From positions 434,001-498,000 of the forward strand of contig NZ_FNXG01000001.1 of assembly GCF_900108405.1 (NCBI RefSeq): 64,000 nucleotides of DNA, written 5' to 3'. Origin of the DNA: Paracoccus alkenifer. Its GTDB lineage: Bacteria; Pseudomonadota; Alphaproteobacteria; Rhodobacterales; Rhodobacteraceae. Below are positions 8,674 to 18,603 of the stretch, one piece after another; within the stretch, counting starts at the first letter, position 1, and every line of letters starts with the position of its first letter. A program made the translations under genes and the position numbers. The notes under the pieces were generated by a model. The model worked only from the letters and a program-made list of their open reading frames with translations. It did not search any database and had not been told where the DNA came from.

Positions 8674-11600
8674 TATTCCGCCGCGGCCTCTGCGGCCCGG
8701 TTCAGCCCCAGCCGGCGCTGGATCCAGCCGCCAAAGCGCGTCTGCCCGCCGTGCAGCAGCGAAAACAGCGACGGCACGAACAGCAGCGACAGCAGTGTGG
8801 ACAGCAGCAGCCCGCCGATCACCGCCACCGCCATGGGCGAGCGGAACTCGGACCCCTCGGCGGTGGACAGCGCCGAGGGCAGCATCCCCGCCGCCATCGC
8901 AATCGTGGTCATAATGATCGGGCGGGCGCGTTTGTGCACGGCATCAAGGATCGCCTCGCGCTTTTCGGCCCCCCGCTCCATCGCCTGAATCGCGAACTCG
9001 ACCAGCATGATCGCGTTCTTGGTGACGATGCCCATCAGCATCAGGAAACCGATCACCACCGCCATGCCGATGGCGTTGCCGGTGATGTACAGCGCCAGGA
9101 TCGCGCCGCCGATGGCCAGCGGCAGCGACAGCAGGATGCTGATCGGGGTGACGAAATTGTGGAACAGCAGCACCAGCACCACATAGACGAACATCACCCC
9201 CGCCCCCATGGCGAGCCCGAATGCGGAAAACACCTCGCCCATGATCTCGGCATCGCCCGAGGCCTGGAACCCGGTCCCCGGCGGCAGCGCCAGTTCTGCC
9301 TGCGCCGCCTGCACCTGCGCCGCGACCGGGCCGAGGATCGCGCCATCGGCAAGGTTCGCCGACACGGTGGTGCGATAGCGCTGGTCATAGCGGGAAATCT
9401 GGGTGGCGCCGGCCGACAGCGCGACCTCGGCCAGCGCGCCCAGCGGCACCTGCCCGGCCGAAGACGGCACCCGCAGGTTGCGCAGTTCCATCAGGTCGCC
9501 GCGCGCCTGTTCGTTCAGCCGCACCATGATCGGCACCTGCTCGTCGCCCGCGTTGAACTTGGGCAGGTTCGATTCCGCGTCCCCCAGCGTCGCCACCAGC
9601 AGCGTCTGCGCCATGGTGGCGGTCGAGACCCCCAGCTGCGCCGCCAGCCCTTCGCGCGGGGTGATCTGGATCTCGGGGCGTTGCAACGCGGATGAAGAGG
9701 TGACGTTTTCCAGCTGCGGCATCTCGCGCATCCTTGCCACCAGCAACTCGGCCGCCTGCGCGGCGCCGTCCTCGGTGTCGCCCAAGACGCTGACCGTCAG
9801 GTCATTGCCGCCGGCCTGATTCTGGAAATTCAGCCGCACATCGGCCACATCGGCCAGCATCTGCTTCAGTCCGGCCTCGATCTCGGTTTGCGAGCGGTCG
9901 CGGTTGGCCTTGCGGCCATAGTTGATCATCAGCCGCGACTTGGTGACCTCGGAGGTGCCGCCCATCACGAAAACCGATTCGACCTCGGCGATGGTGGCGA
10001 TGCGCTGCGACAGCGCGCGCATCACTGCCTCATTGTCCTCGACCCGGGATCCGGGGGGCAGCTCGACCTCGATCTGGCTGCGGCCCACGTCGCCCTCGGC
10101 GATGAATTCGGTCGGCAGCAGCGTGGCCGAATAGATGGATCCGGCGAACACCCCCACCCCCAGCAGCAGGGTCAGCCCGCGGTGGCGCATGGTCCAGCCC
10201 AGCACCCGCATCAGCCCGCGCATGATCGCCCCGTCGCCCGCGCTTTCGGTATGGGAGCTGCCACGGATGAAATAGGCGGCAAGCATCGGCGTGATGATCC
10301 GCGCCACCAGCAGCGAAAACAGCACCGAGACCGCCACCGTCAGCCCGAACTGCTTGAAATACTGCCCGGCGATCCCGGACATGAAGGCCACCGGCGCGAA
10401 CACCGCCACGATGGAAAAGCTGATCGCGATCACGGTCATGCCGATCTCGGCCGCGGCTTCCTCGGCCGCCTGATAGGGGGGGCTGCCCTCGTGCATGTGG
10501 CGCACGATGTTTTCGATCTCGACAATGGCGTCGTCGACAAGGATGCCGGTCACCAGCGTGATCGCCAGCAGGCTGATCCCGTTCAGCGTGAACCCCAGCC
10601 ACTCCATCACGAAAAACGTGGGGATCACCGACAGCGGCAGCGCGGTGGCGGCGATCAGGGTCGCGCGCCAGTTGCGCAGGAACAGCAGCACCACGATCAC
10701 CGCCAGCGCCGCGCCCTCATACAGCGTGTGCATGGCGGTGTCATAGGATTGCAGCGTATAGGTGGTGGCGTCGTCGATCAGGGTGATGCGCAGGTTGGGA
10801 TAGCGCGCGCCCAGTTCCGCCAGCCGCGCCTTGGCGTTGTCGCCCGCCACCAGGTCCGAGGCCCCCGAGGCGCGATAGACCCCGAAAGCCACCACCGGCT
10901 CGGCCCCCAGCAGCGCAAAGCTGCGCTCGTCCGAGGCGCCGTCGCTGACCGTGCCCAGCTGGTCCAGCCGCACCGTGCGCCCGCCGGCGATTGACACGGG
11001 CGTGCCCGCCAGCTGCGCCACCGTATCGGCAGAGCCAAGCGTGCGGATGGAATATTCCCGCCCCGCCAGATCGCCGCGGCCGCCACCCATGTTGATGTTG
11101 CGCTGTCGCAGCTCGGACGAGACCTCGGCCGCGGTCAGCCCGTGCGCCAGCAGCCGGTCGGGGTCCAGCGCCACCTCGATCTGGCGATCGGCGCCGCCGA
11201 TGCGCTCGATCGAGCCGATGCCGGGCAGCGCCGACAGCTCGCGCGAGATCACGTCATCGACGAATTTCGACAGAGCTTCGAGCGAGCGTGTGGGGTCGCT
11301 GACCGCATAGGTCAGCACCGGCATCCCCGTCACGTCCAGCCGCCGCACCAGCGGCTCGGTGATCGACTGCGGCAGGTCGGCGCGGACGCTGGCCACCGCG
11401 TCCTTGATGTCGTTCAGCGCGCGGTCGCTGTCGATTTCCAGCTCGAATTCAATGGTCAGGCTGGCCGCCCCGTCCGAGGCGCTGGCGCTGATATGGCGCA
11501 CGCCCTGCACATTGGCGATGGAATCCTCGATGGGGCGGACCACCTGCGAGGTCAGTTCCGTCGGCGCCGCGCCGGGCTGGCCGATGCTGACCGAGATGAT

Positions 11601-11729
11601 CGGCAGGTCCACGTTCGGCATCGCGGTGACCGGCAGCCGCATGAAGCTGACCAGCCCCAGCACCACCAGCACCATGAAGATGGCGATAGGCGGGACCGGG
11701 TGCCGGATCGACCAGGTGGAGAGGTTCAT
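8673..11729 (-). CDS. RND efflux pump inner-membrane transporter
   Basis: A 1018-residue pump with the RND layout: one N-terminal helix (about 13-30), a large periplasmic loop, six helices, a second loop and five more helices. The transmembrane segment LVTGILVDDAIVEIENIVRH carries the paired Asp residues of the proton relay. It resembles the HAE1/MdtB-C group that exports hydrophobic or amphiphilic compounds. Its start overlaps the stop of the membrane fusion gene by 4 bases (ATGA), so the two are translationally coupled. No outer-membrane channel gene is present nearby, so it likely shares a TolC-type partner. The substrate is unknown. Confidence 0.93.
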   Translation of the reverse strand: MNLSTWSIRHPVPPIAIFMVLVVLGLVSFMRLPVTAMPNVDLPIISVSIGQPGAAPTELTSQVVRPIEDSIANVQGVRHISASASDGAASLTIEFELEIDSDRALNDIKDAVASVRADLPQSITEPLVRRLDVTGMPVLTYAVSDPTRSLEALSKFVDDVISRELSALPGIGSIERIGGADRQIEVALDPDRLLAHGLTAAEVSSELRQRNINMGGGRGDLAGREYSIRTLGSADTVAQLAGTPVSIAGGRTVRLDQLGTVSDGASDERSFALLGAEPVVAFGVYRASGASDLVAGDNAKARLAELGARYPNLRITLIDDATTYTLQSYDTAMHTLYEGAALAVIVVLLFLRNWRATLIAATALPLSVIPTFFVMEWLGFTLNGISLLAITLVTGILVDDAIVEIENIVRHMHEGSPPYQAAEEAAAEIGMTVIAISFSIVAVFAPVAFMSGIAGQYFKQFGLTVAVSVLFSLLVARIITPMLAAYFIRGSSHTESAGDGAIMRGLMRVLGWTMRHRGLTLLLGVGVFAGSIYSATLLPTEFIAEGDVGRSQIEVELPPGSRVEDNEAVMRALSQRIATIAEVESVFVMGGTSEVTKSRLMINYGRKANRDRSQTEIEAGLKQMLADVADVRLNFQNQAGGNDLTVSVLGDTEDGAAQAAELLVARMREMPQLENVTSSSALQRPEIQITPREGLAAQLGVSTATMAQTLLVATLGDAESNLPKFNAGDEQVPIMVRLNEQARGDLMELRNLRVPSSAGQVPLGALAEVALSAGATQISRYDQRYRTTVSANLADGAILGPVAAQVQAAQAELALPPGTGFQASGDAEIMGEVFSAFGLAMGAGVMFVYVVLVLLFHNFVTPISILLSLPLAIGGAILALYITGNAIGMAVVIGFLMLMGIVTKNAIMLVEFAIQAMERGAEKREAILDAVHKRARPIIMTTIAMAAGMLPSALSTAEGSEFRSPMAVAVIGGLLLSTLLSLLFVPSLFSLLHGGQTRFGGWIQRRLGLNRAAEAAAE

Positions 11730-13042
11730 GGCCGCGCGCCCCCTTCGGCCGCCTGCGCGGCAAGGGGGGCCGCGGCGCTCGACAGGGCGGGGGTTTCGGC
11801 CCCAGAGGTATCCGTGGCGCCCTCGGCCGCGATTTCATCGGGCGGCGGCGCGGCCCGATCCAGAGAATCGGAGGCGACACTTACCCGGTCGCCGCTGCGG
11901 AAAAACCCGCCGGCGCGGGTGATGACGGATTCGCCCTCGGCCAGCCCTTCGGTGATTTCGCGCTGGCCCTGCCACAACAACCCGGCGCGCACGGCGCGGG
12001 TTTCCACGATGCCGTCCTTGACCACCTGCACCCGCTCGCCCCCCGCGTCGGCCAGCACGGCGGTGGCGGGGACGGCGATGGTTTCGCGGCGTTCGGTGAT
12101 GATGTCGCCGCTGACGAACAGCCCGATCAGCAGCCGCTCGTCCGGGGGCAACTCGACCCGGACCAGCCCCAGCCTGGTGGTGGCATCGACCGCGGCGGGC
12201 AGTTTGCGCACGCTTCCCTCGATGCGGCCGACCCCGGCGACGTTCAGCGCGACCACCTGTCCGGGGCGCAGCTCCGGCAGCGCGGTCTCGATCACCTCGC
12301 CCTCGAACTCGACCGAGCCGTCGGCGATCAGGGTGAACATCGGCCCGGCGCTGGCCGAGGCGATTGCCCCGATCTGCGCGCTGCGGCTGGCGACGCGACC
12401 TGCCACCGGGGCGGTGATCACCGTGCGCTCGACGTTGATGCGGGCGATGTCGCGGGCGGCGCGGGCCTGCGCCTCGGTCGCGCGGGCGACCTCGATCCCC
12501 TCGCGCGAACTGGCGGCAACGCCGCGGGCGGCGGCCTCGGCGGCGACGGCCTGATCCAGCGCGGCCTGCGTGCCGCTGCCCGACTGCCGCAGGCTGCGGG
12601 CGCGTTCCAGCGCGGCGACAGCCTGCGCCAGCGCGGCCTCGTTGCTGGCGATCTGGCTTTCCGCCTGCGCCACCCCGGCGGTCGCGCGCTGCAATTCCGC
12701 ATCGGCCTGCGCCAGCTGTGCGCGCAGCGTCACGTCGGACAGGCGGGCAAGTTCCTGCCCCTGTTCCACCCGGTCGCCCGGCTCGGCTCCCAGCGACAGG
12801 ATTTCCTGACCCTCGATCCGGGGGGTGACCTGCACCACCTCGCGCGCGACCAGCGTGCCCGACAGCGGCACCCGCGCCTGCATCTCGGCGGTGACGGCGG
12901 GGGCCACGGTCACGGCGGGGGCCGTGGCCTCGACCACCGCAGGGGCGGCAGGCGGGCGGTCGCCCATCGCCAGCGCCGCCCCCGGTCCCATGCCCCCCGT
13001 CGCAAGCAAGGCCAGCATGAAGAAAAGGAAATTGCGCTGCAT
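11726..13042 (-). CDS. RND periplasmic membrane fusion protein
   Basis: A protein of 438 residues starting MQRNFLFFMLALLATGG, a likely signal or anchor segment. The hairpin/lipoyl/beta-barrel order of adaptor proteins follows: PRIEGQEILSLGAEPGDRV (lipoyl half), a long Ala/Glu/Gln coiled coil (about residues 100-200), then VITAPVAGRVASRSAQIGA and the barrel. The C-terminal tail is Ala/Pro-rich. I take the ATG at 13042 over a TTG at 13048. It bridges the pump downstream to an outer-membrane channel. Confidence 0.92.
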   Translation of the reverse strand: MQRNFLFFMLALLATGGMGPGAALAMGDRPPAAPAVVEATAPAVTVAPAVTAEMQARVPLSGTLVAREVVQVTPRIEGQEILSLGAEPGDRVEQGQELARLSDVTLRAQLAQADAELQRATAGVAQAESQIASNEAALAQAVAALERARSLRQSGSGTQAALDQAVAAEAAARGVAASSREGIEVARATEAQARAARDIARINVERTVITAPVAGRVASRSAQIGAIASASAGPMFTLIADGSVEFEGEVIETALPELRPGQVVALNVAGVGRIEGSVRKLPAAVDATTRLGLVRVELPPDERLLIGLFVSGDIITERRETIAVPATAVLADAGGERVQVVKDGIVETRAVRAGLLWQGQREITEGLAEGESVITRAGGFFRSGDRVSVASDSLDRAAPPPDEIAAEGATDTSGAETPALSSAAAPLAAQAAEGGARP

Positions 13043-13140
13043 GGTCAAAAGGCCCCGAGGTTACCGCTGCCACATAAGCAACGCCGCGGCCTGCCACAAT
13101 GTGCCATGCCCCGCCGCCGCCCTCGGCACAGAGCCGCCGG

Positions 13141-13920
13141 CTACAGCTGGACCTTGACGCCGGGCAGCCGCAGTTCGGTCAGCAGGTCGCGCAGTTCCTG
13201 CCGGGCGGCGATGTTCGACATCGACAGCTGCTGCGTGCCGATGTCGCGCAGGTCCAGCAGCGTCAGCCCGCGGGGGAACAGCTCGCGGTAGATCACCCGT
13301 TCGGCAAACCCGGCTGCGACGCGGAAACCGATGCGGCGCGACAGGCGGGTCAGCGCCTCTCCGACCCTGCGTTTGTTGTGCATTTCGGTGGTGCCCAGCC
13401 GGTTGCGCAGCACCACCCAGTCGATCGGCCCGGCCCCCGCCTGCCCGCGCAGCTGCCGCGCCGACCAGACCATTTCGGCATAGATCGAGGGGCCCAGCAC
13501 CTCGCCCTCGGGCGACATGCGGGCCAGCAGGTCAAAGTCGATGAAGCTGTCGTTCATCGGCGTCACCAGCGTGTCGGCCAGCGTATGCGCCATCTGGCTG
13601 AGCTTGGTGTGCGAGCCGGGGCAGTCGATCACGATGAAGTCATGATCGGGGTCCAGTGCCCCCACCGCGGCCGACAGCGGGTCCATGTCCTCGACGTCGC
13701 GGGGCAGTTCGGCCAGCGTGGGGGTGGGCAGCGCGACGCCTTCGCGCGCGATAAAGGCGATGCGGTTTTCCAGATAGCGGCCGAAGCTGCGCTGGCGCAC
13801 ATCCAGATCCAGCGCGCCGACGCGATACCCCATCCGGGCCAGCGCCGTCGCGATATGCATCGAGGTCGTGGATTTCCCCGACCCGCCCTTTTCATTGCCG
13901 ACGACGATGATATGCGCCAC
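13141..13920 (-). CDS. mipZ: MipZ division-plane positioning ATPase (ParA/MinD family)
   Basis: A 259-residue ParA-type ATPase. The deviant Walker A is GNEKGGSGKST near residue 8 and the Walker B region is DFIVIDCPGS. Length and the segment DSFIDFDLLARMSPEGEV match MipZ, which binds ParB near the origin and blocks FtsZ assembly away from midcell. The start is a GTG at 13920 with GGAGG six bases upstream. It is not next to parAB, and no FtsZ gene is near, as is usual for MipZ. Confidence 0.92.
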   Translation of the reverse strand: MAHIIVVGNEKGGSGKSTTSMHIATALARMGYRVGALDLDVRQRSFGRYLENRIAFIAREGVALPTPTLAELPRDVEDMDPLSAAVGALDPDHDFIVIDCPGSHTKLSQMAHTLADTLVTPMNDSFIDFDLLARMSPEGEVLGPSIYAEMVWSARQLRGQAGAGPIDWVVLRNRLGTTEMHNKRRVGEALTRLSRRIGFRVAAGFAERVIYRELFPRGLTLLDLRDIGTQQLSMSNIAARQELRDLLTELRLPGVKVQL

Positions 13921-14030
13921 GAATCGCCTCCGCTTGTGCCGGCAATCTAGCGGGCGCGCGCGGTCGAGTCATGGGCGCGCCACGACTAAGCTGTGGACAA
14001 CCCGCGAAAATATCATGAAAATCCAACGCA

Positions 14031-14058
14031 AGACGCCGCCCGGATGGGGGCGGCGTCT
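14031..14058 (-). terminator. Hairpin after rpmE, probable terminator
   Basis: Stem of 9 bp or more (14032-14040 with 14049-14057, GACGCCGCC/GGCGGCGTC). On the plus strand it is followed by TCTTTTTT; on the minus strand, the direction of rpmE, the tail TTGCGTTGGATTTT is weaker. It probably ends the ffh-to-rpmE operon. Confidence 0.6.
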
Positions 14059-14081
14059 CTTTTTTACGGCAACGGTCGGGA

Positions 14082-14303
14082 TCAGAAGCCCAGACCGGCG
14101 TATTTGTTCTTGAAGCGCGAGACGCGCCCCCCGGTGTCCATCAGCTTGGCCGAGCCGCCGGTCCATGCGGGGTGCGAGGTCGGATCGATGTCCAGCGACA
14201 TGGTGTCGCCCTCTTTGCCCCAGGTCGAGCGGGTCTGATAGGTGGTCCCGTCGGTCATCTTGACGGTGATCATGTGATAGGCGGGGTGGATTTCGGCTTT
14301 CAT
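14082..14303 (-). CDS. rpmE: 50S ribosomal protein L31, zinc-free type
   Basis: A protein of 73 residues starting [19 protein letters not shown] and holding TSHPAWTGG near the C-terminal half, both typical of L31. It contains no Cys at all, so it is the C-minus form that does not bind zinc. It is the last gene of the operon, 11 bases after rplS. Confidence 0.95.
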   Translation of the reverse strand: MKAEIHPAYHMITVKMTDGTTYQTRSTWGKEGDTMSLDIDPTSHPAWTGGSAKLMDTGGRVSRFKNKYAGLGF

Positions 14304-14314
14304 GTCGCGCGACC

Positions 14315-14707
14315 TCAGGCTTGGGCGTCGGCCTTGGCGGCCTTGGGCTTGTAGTTGGACATTTCGGCGATCCGGGCGGATTTGCCGCGGCGCTGGCGCA
14401 GGTAATACAGCTTGGCGCGACGGACGCGGCCACGGCGCACGACCTCGATCGAATCGACGTTGGTCGAATACAGCGGGAACACCCGCTCGACGCCCTCGCC
14501 GAACGAGATCTTGCGCACGGTGAACGAGGCGGCCAGCGTGTCGCCGCCGCGGCGGCTGATGCAGACGCCTTCGTACATCTGCACGCGCGAACGGGTGCCT
14601 TCGGTCACCTTGTAGCCGACGCGCACGGTGTCGCCGGCCTTGAAATCGGGGATGGTCTTGCCGAGAGCGGCGATCTGCTCGGCTTCCAGCTGGGCGATCA
14701 GGTTCAT
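14315..14707 (-). CDS. rplS: 50S ribosomal protein L19
   Basis: A 130-residue protein at the 30S-50S interface. [16 protein letters not shown], the segment [18 protein letters not shown] and the basic [18 protein letters not shown] are family hallmarks. A short Lys/Ala tail extends it slightly beyond the E. coli protein. AAGGA lies nine bases before the ATG, and the start overlaps the trmD stop by four bases (ATGA), so expression is coupled to trmD. Confidence 0.97.
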   Translation of the reverse strand: MNLIAQLEAEQIAALGKTIPDFKAGDTVRVGYKVTEGTRSRVQMYEGVCISRRGGDTLAASFTVRKISFGEGVERVFPLYSTNVDSIEVVRRGRVRRAKLYYLRQRRGKSARIAEMSNYKPKAAKADAQA

Positions 14708-15507
14708 CGCATTTCGTCCTTGTCATGCTCGCGGTGGTTCCGCGATTGGTCTGATGCGCCCGAGAGCTGCGTCCTTCGGCCCGGGTCCACATGCGCTTGC
14801 GCATATGCCCGCCACAGGTCGGGGCGGCGTTGTCTGGTCAGGCTTTCGGCCTGTTCTGCCCGCCAGCCCGAGATTGCCGCGTGATTGCCCGACAACAGCA
14901 CGTCGGGGATCCGGCGACCCTCCCATTCGGCGGGTTTCGTGTATTGCGGGTGTTCAAGCAGGCCGTGAGCAAAGGACTCATCGGCCAGAGAATCCTGATT
15001 CCCCAGCACGCGCGGTATAAGACGGACCGTCGCGTCGATCAAGACCTGAGCCGCGATCTCTCCGCCGGTCAGGACGTAATCGCCGATGCTGATTTCGGTG
15101 ACGTCATGGGCTTCCAGCACCCGCTGGTCCACGCCCTCGAACCGGCCGCAGATCAGGGTGACGCCGGGGCCTTGCGCCAATTCGCGCGCCAGCGCCTGGG
15201 TCAGCGGGCGGCCGCGCGGGGACAGATAGACCACCGGCAGGTCGGGCGCGGCGGCCTTCGCCGCCTGCAACGCGGGGCCCAGCACATCCGCGCGGATCAC
15301 CAGCCCCGCCCCGCCGCCCGCGGGCGTGTCGTCCACGTTGCGATGCCGGCCCAGCCCGAAATCGCGCAGCTGGATGGTGCGCAGCGCCCAGATCCCGTCC
15401 GCCAGCGCCCGCCCGGTCAGCGACAGGCCCAGCGTGCCGGGGAACGCCTCGGGGAACAGGGTGACGATCTGCGCGGTCCAGGGCGCGGTGGGCGCGGGGC
15501 TATTCAT
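14704..15507 (-). CDS. trmD: tRNA (guanine-N1)-methyltransferase
   Basis: A 267-residue SPOUT methyltransferase that makes m1G37 in tRNAs and prevents +1 frameshifts. The AdoMet knot is visible in [19 protein letters not shown] and [12 protein letters not shown], and the N-terminus [19 protein letters not shown] is typical. The ATG at 15507 is used; it overlaps the rimM stop by 8 bases (ATGAATAG). The C-terminal tail after [11 protein letters not shown] is longer than in E. coli. Confidence 0.96.
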   Translation of the reverse strand: MNSPAPTAPWTAQIVTLFPEAFPGTLGLSLTGRALADGIWALRTIQLRDFGLGRHRNVDDTPAGGGAGLVIRADVLGPALQAAKAAAPDLPVVYLSPRGRPLTQALARELAQGPGVTLICGRFEGVDQRVLEAHDVTEISIGDYVLTGGEIAAQVLIDATVRLIPRVLGNQDSLADESFAHGLLEHPQYTKPAEWEGRRIPDVLLSGNHAAISGWRAEQAESLTRQRRPDLWRAYAQAHVDPGRRTQLSGASDQSRNHREHDKDEMR

Positions 15508-16012
15508 CGCTGTCCGGAGGGTCGGCGACGATGCGCCCGGCGGCAACATCCACCGTCGGCACCGCCGCGCGGGTAAAGGGGATCAGCAGCGCGCCCCCCT
15601 GCCCCTGCACGTCCAGAATGTCGCCGGCGCCATGGTCGTGGATCGCGCGCACCCGGCCCAGCACCGCGCCGCCGGGGTCCACCACCTCAAGCCCGATCAG
15701 GTCGGCGTGGTAGAATTCATCCTCGGGCAACGAAGGCAGCGCGTCGCGGTCGGCCCAGAGCGTCGCACCCTTGAGCGCCTCGGCCTGTTCGCGGGTCTCG
15801 ACCCCCGACAGGCGCGCGGCCAGCCCGCCGGTGACAGGCCGGGTCAGCCGCACCGTAAAGCGGCGGGCGCCGTCCTCGGTCGCAAGCGGGCCATAGGTGG
15901 CGATGTCCTCGGCGGTGGTGCAGAAACTTTTCAGCCGCACCTCGCCACGAACGCCGAAAGCGCCGGCGATGGCGCCGACGCAGACGGTTTCAGCCTTGGC
16001 GCCTTGGGTCAT
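15500..16012 (-). CDS. rimM: 16S rRNA processing protein RimM
   Basis: A 170-residue 30S maturation factor that binds S19. The N-terminal barrel has [19 protein letters not shown], and the PRC-barrel half has [18 protein letters not shown]. The ATG at 16012 has GAAAGG six bases upstream; an ATG at 16081 that overlaps the rpsP stop would add 23 residues with no family match. It sits 65 bases after rpsP in the conserved rpsP-rimM-trmD-rplS order. Confidence 0.93.
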   Translation of the reverse strand: MTQGAKAETVCVGAIAGAFGVRGEVRLKSFCTTAEDIATYGPLATEDGARRFTVRLTRPVTGGLAARLSGVETREQAEALKGATLWADRDALPSLPEDEFYHADLIGLEVVDPGGAVLGRVRAIHDHGAGDILDVQGQGGALLIPFTRAAVPTVDVAAGRIVADPPDSDE

Positions 16013-16077
16013 GGGCGGCCTTTCGCTGGGCAGGGCCTGAACGTCGGCGGTGGGGCAGCCCCCCGCCGCCGCAGGGG

Positions 16078-16500
16078 TCATTCGGTCGCGGCTTCCTCGG
16101 CGGGGGCCTCAACGGGGGCCTCAACGGGGGCAGCCTTGGCCTCTTCGGCGGCGGCGCGGGCGGCCTCTTCGCGGTCCAGACGCTTTTGCACGCGCTCTTG
16201 CGCGGCCTTGCCCGGCTCGCCCTTTTTCAGGTTCTTGCGCTCGGCCTTTTCCCGCACGCCGGCGGCTTCAAGGAAACGCGCCACGCGGTCGGTCGGCTGC
16301 GCGCCGTGGCCCAGCCAGTATTGCACCCGCTCAAGGTCGATCTTGATGCGGTCTTCTGCATCCTTGGGCAGCAGCGGGTTGTAGGTGCCCAGCTTTTCCA
16401 GAAAGCGGCCGTCGCGCGGCATCCGCGAATCGCACGCCACGATGGCGTAATGGGGGCGCTTCTTGGACCCGCCACGGGCGAGACGGATTTTCATGGCCAT
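16078..16500 (-). CDS. rpsP: 30S ribosomal protein S16 with long acidic tail
   Basis: A 140-residue protein. Residues 1-80 are the S16 core ([16 protein letters not shown], then [14 protein letters not shown] and [16 protein letters not shown]). From about residue 95 the protein continues into a charged Ala/Glu tail with a [13 protein letters not shown] repeat; E. coli S16 ends near residue 82. Alphaproteobacterial S16 proteins often carry such tails. AGGAG lies before the ATG at 16500. A 12-base unit is tandemly repeated at DNA level in the tail. Confidence 0.96.
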   Translation of the reverse strand: MAMKIRLARGGSKKRPHYAIVACDSRMPRDGRFLEKLGTYNPLLPKDAEDRIKIDLERVQYWLGHGAQPTDRVARFLEAAGVREKAERKNLKKGEPGKAAQERVQKRLDREEAARAAAEEAKAAPVEAPVEAPAEEAATE

Positions 16501-16544
16501 TTGGTTTCTCCTTTGGGAATGGCGTGTTGCGACGCGGGGGCGCC

Positions 16545-16841
16545 TCAGGATTGCAGGATCTCGTGATGCCGGATCACCTCGGCGATCACGAAGTTAAGGA
16601 ATTTGCGCGCGAATTCCGGGTCGAGATTGGCCTCGCGCGCGAGGCGCTCCAGCCGCTCGATCTGCTGCGATTCACGCGCAGGGTCCGAGGGCGGAAGATC
16701 GTGTTCAGCCTTGAGCCGGCCGACGGATTGCGTGTGCTGGAACCGTTCGGCCAGCGTATAGACGATGATCGCATCCAGCCGGTCGATGCTGGCGCGATGT
16801 TCGCGCAGCAGCTCGGCGGCGCGATGGGGGGCGTCGCTCAT
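16545..16841 (-). CDS. Chorismate mutase, AroQ class
   Basis: A 98-residue all-helical mutase that turns chorismate into prephenate for Phe and Tyr synthesis. [19 protein letters not shown] carries the N-terminal helix Arg and Asp, followed by LAERF and a Lys in [12 protein letters not shown]. The ATG at 16841 has AAGGGA upstream; an in-frame start at 16895 would overlap ffh less plausibly. It lies between ffh and rpsP in the same operon, a placement shared by other Rhodobacterales. Confidence 0.9.
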   Translation of the reverse strand: MSDAPHRAAELLREHRASIDRLDAIIVYTLAERFQHTQSVGRLKAEHDLPPSDPARESQQIERLERLAREANLDPEFARKFLNFVIAEVIRHHEILQS

Positions 16842-16881
16842 GCGCGGGTTTCCCTTGCGGTGGAGGTCGAAGCGCGCGCGG

Positions 16882-18378
16882 TCATTTCTTGCCAAACAGC
16901 CCCGACAGCCCGCCGGGCAGGTTCATGCCGCCCAGCTGCCCGCCCATGCCGCGCGGATCTTGCAGCATCCTGGCGGCCTCGGCCATTTTCGCGGGGTCGG
17001 CGTCGGCCAGATCGGGCAGCCCGCCGCCCTTGCCGGACATGGCGCGCATCGCCTGTTTCAGCATGGCGCCCTTGCCCATCTTGCTGACCTTTTTCATGGT
17101 GTCGGCCATCTGGCGCTGCATCTTGAGCAGCTTGTTCAGCTCGGCCACCTCCATGCCCGCGCCGGCGGCGATGCGCCTTTTGCGGCTGGCCTGCAACAGA
17201 TCGGGGTTGGCGCGTTCCTTTTTGGTCATCGAGTTGATCAGCGCGATCTGCCGGCGCAGCATGGTGTCGTCGATGCCCGCGGCCTCGGCCTGTTTCGCCA
17301 TCTTTCCCATGCCGGGCATCATGCCCATGATGGACTGCATCCCGCCCATCTTTTGCATCTGTTCCAGCTGGTTACGCAGGTCGTTCATGTTGAACAGACC
17401 CCTGGCAAAACGCTTCATCATGCGCTCGGCCTGCTCGACCTCGAGAACCTCTTGCGCTTTTTCGACCAGCGCCACGATGTCGCCCATGCCGAGGATGCGG
17501 CCCGCGACGCGTTCGGCGTCAAAGCTTTCCAGCGCGTCCATTTTCTCGCCAAGCCCGACAAAGCGGATCGGCTTGCCGGTGATCTGGCGCATCGACAGCG
17601 CCGCACCGCCGCGGCCGTCGCCGTCCATCCGGGTCAGCACCACGCCGGACACGCCGACCTTGGCATCGAATTCGGTCGCGACGTTCACCGCGTCCTGCCC
17701 GGTCAGCCCGTCGACGACCAGCAGGGTTTCGCGCGGGTTCACCACGTCGCGGACGGCCTGCACCTCGTCCATCAGCACATCGTCAACATGCAGCCGGCCG
17801 GCGGTGTCCAGCATATAGACGTCATAGCCGCCAAAGCTGGCCTGCTGCCGGGCGCGTTTCGCGATCTGCACGGCGTTTTCGCCCGGCACGATCGGCAGCG
17901 TATCGACGCCGACCTGCTGGCCGAGGATCGCTAGCTGCTCCATCGCGGCGGGGCGGTTGGTGTCGAGGCTGGCCATCAGCACGCGCTTTTTCTCGCGTTC
18001 AGTCAGGCGCTTGGCAAGTTTCGCGGTGGTGGTGGTCTTGCCCGAGCCTTGCAGCCCGACCATCAGGATCGGCGCAGGCGGCGTGTCGATTTGCAGGGTT
18101 TCCGGGGCGTCGTCGCCTTGCAGGGTGCGGATCAGCTCGTCATGGACGATCTTGACCACCTGCTGGCCGGGGGTGATCGACTTGGTGACCGCGGCCCCGG
18201 TGGCCTTGGCGGTGACCGCGCGCACGAAGCTGCGCACCACGGGCAGCGACACGTCGGCATCCAGCAGCGCCTGACGCACCTCGCGCATGGCGGCGGTGAC
18301 GTCATCCTCGGTCAGGGCGCCCTGCCGGGTCAGGCGGTCGAAGACACCGCCAAGACGGTCTGATAGGCTTTCGAACAT
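16882..18378 (-). CDS. ffh: Signal recognition particle protein Ffh
   Basis: A 498-residue GTPase that binds signal peptides of nascent membrane proteins with 4.5S RNA and hands them to FtsY. NG domain: GLQGSGKTTTTAKLA (G1), DTAGRLHVDD (G3) and TRMDGDGRGGAALS (G4 region). The M domain is methionine-rich (MGGMQSIMGMMPGMGKM) and ends in a Gly-rich tail. The ATG at 18378 has GGAGG five bases upstream. It heads the operon ffh-aroQ-rpsP-rimM-trmD-rplS-rpmE. Confidence 0.97.
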   Translation of the reverse strand: MFESLSDRLGGVFDRLTRQGALTEDDVTAAMREVRQALLDADVSLPVVRSFVRAVTAKATGAAVTKSITPGQQVVKIVHDELIRTLQGDDAPETLQIDTPPAPILMVGLQGSGKTTTTAKLAKRLTEREKKRVLMASLDTNRPAAMEQLAILGQQVGVDTLPIVPGENAVQIAKRARQQASFGGYDVYMLDTAGRLHVDDVLMDEVQAVRDVVNPRETLLVVDGLTGQDAVNVATEFDAKVGVSGVVLTRMDGDGRGGAALSMRQITGKPIRFVGLGEKMDALESFDAERVAGRILGMGDIVALVEKAQEVLEVEQAERMMKRFARGLFNMNDLRNQLEQMQKMGGMQSIMGMMPGMGKMAKQAEAAGIDDTMLRRQIALINSMTKKERANPDLLQASRKRRIAAGAGMEVAELNKLLKMQRQMADTMKKVSKMGKGAMLKQAMRAMSGKGGGLPDLADADPAKMAEAARMLQDPRGMGGQLGGMNLPGGLSGLFGKK

Positions 18379-18543
18379 CGCGACCTCCGGCAATCGCCGC
18401 ATAAACCAGTATTGCCCCCGTGGGCGCATCCGCGCTGACGGGGGGCGATCCCCGGACAGGCGGGGACCGGAAGGACGACCTTCCGGGGAATCCGGGTGGA
18501 CATTTCAGATCGCAGGGCCAGAGTCAACCGGAACCGCAAGGAT

Positions 18544-18600
18544 GGGGGCTCTGCCCCCGCCGCGTTGCGGCTCCCCCGGGGTATTTGAGCCAGAAAGAAG
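18544..18600 (+). repeat. Dispersed palindromic repeat, copy D
   Basis: A GGGGGCTCTGCCCCC hairpin, a second GCCGCGTTGCGGC hairpin, then GGGGTATTTGAGCCAGAAAG. The element ends three bases before the start codon of the AhpD-like gene, so its AGAAAGAAG tail supplies the apparent ribosome-binding region. Confidence 0.75.
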
Positions 18601-18603
18601 ACC

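Noticed and set aside
13992..14000. TGTGGACAA upstream of mipZ, one base off a DnaA box
   Set aside because: A single imperfect box without neighbours is not evidence of an origin.
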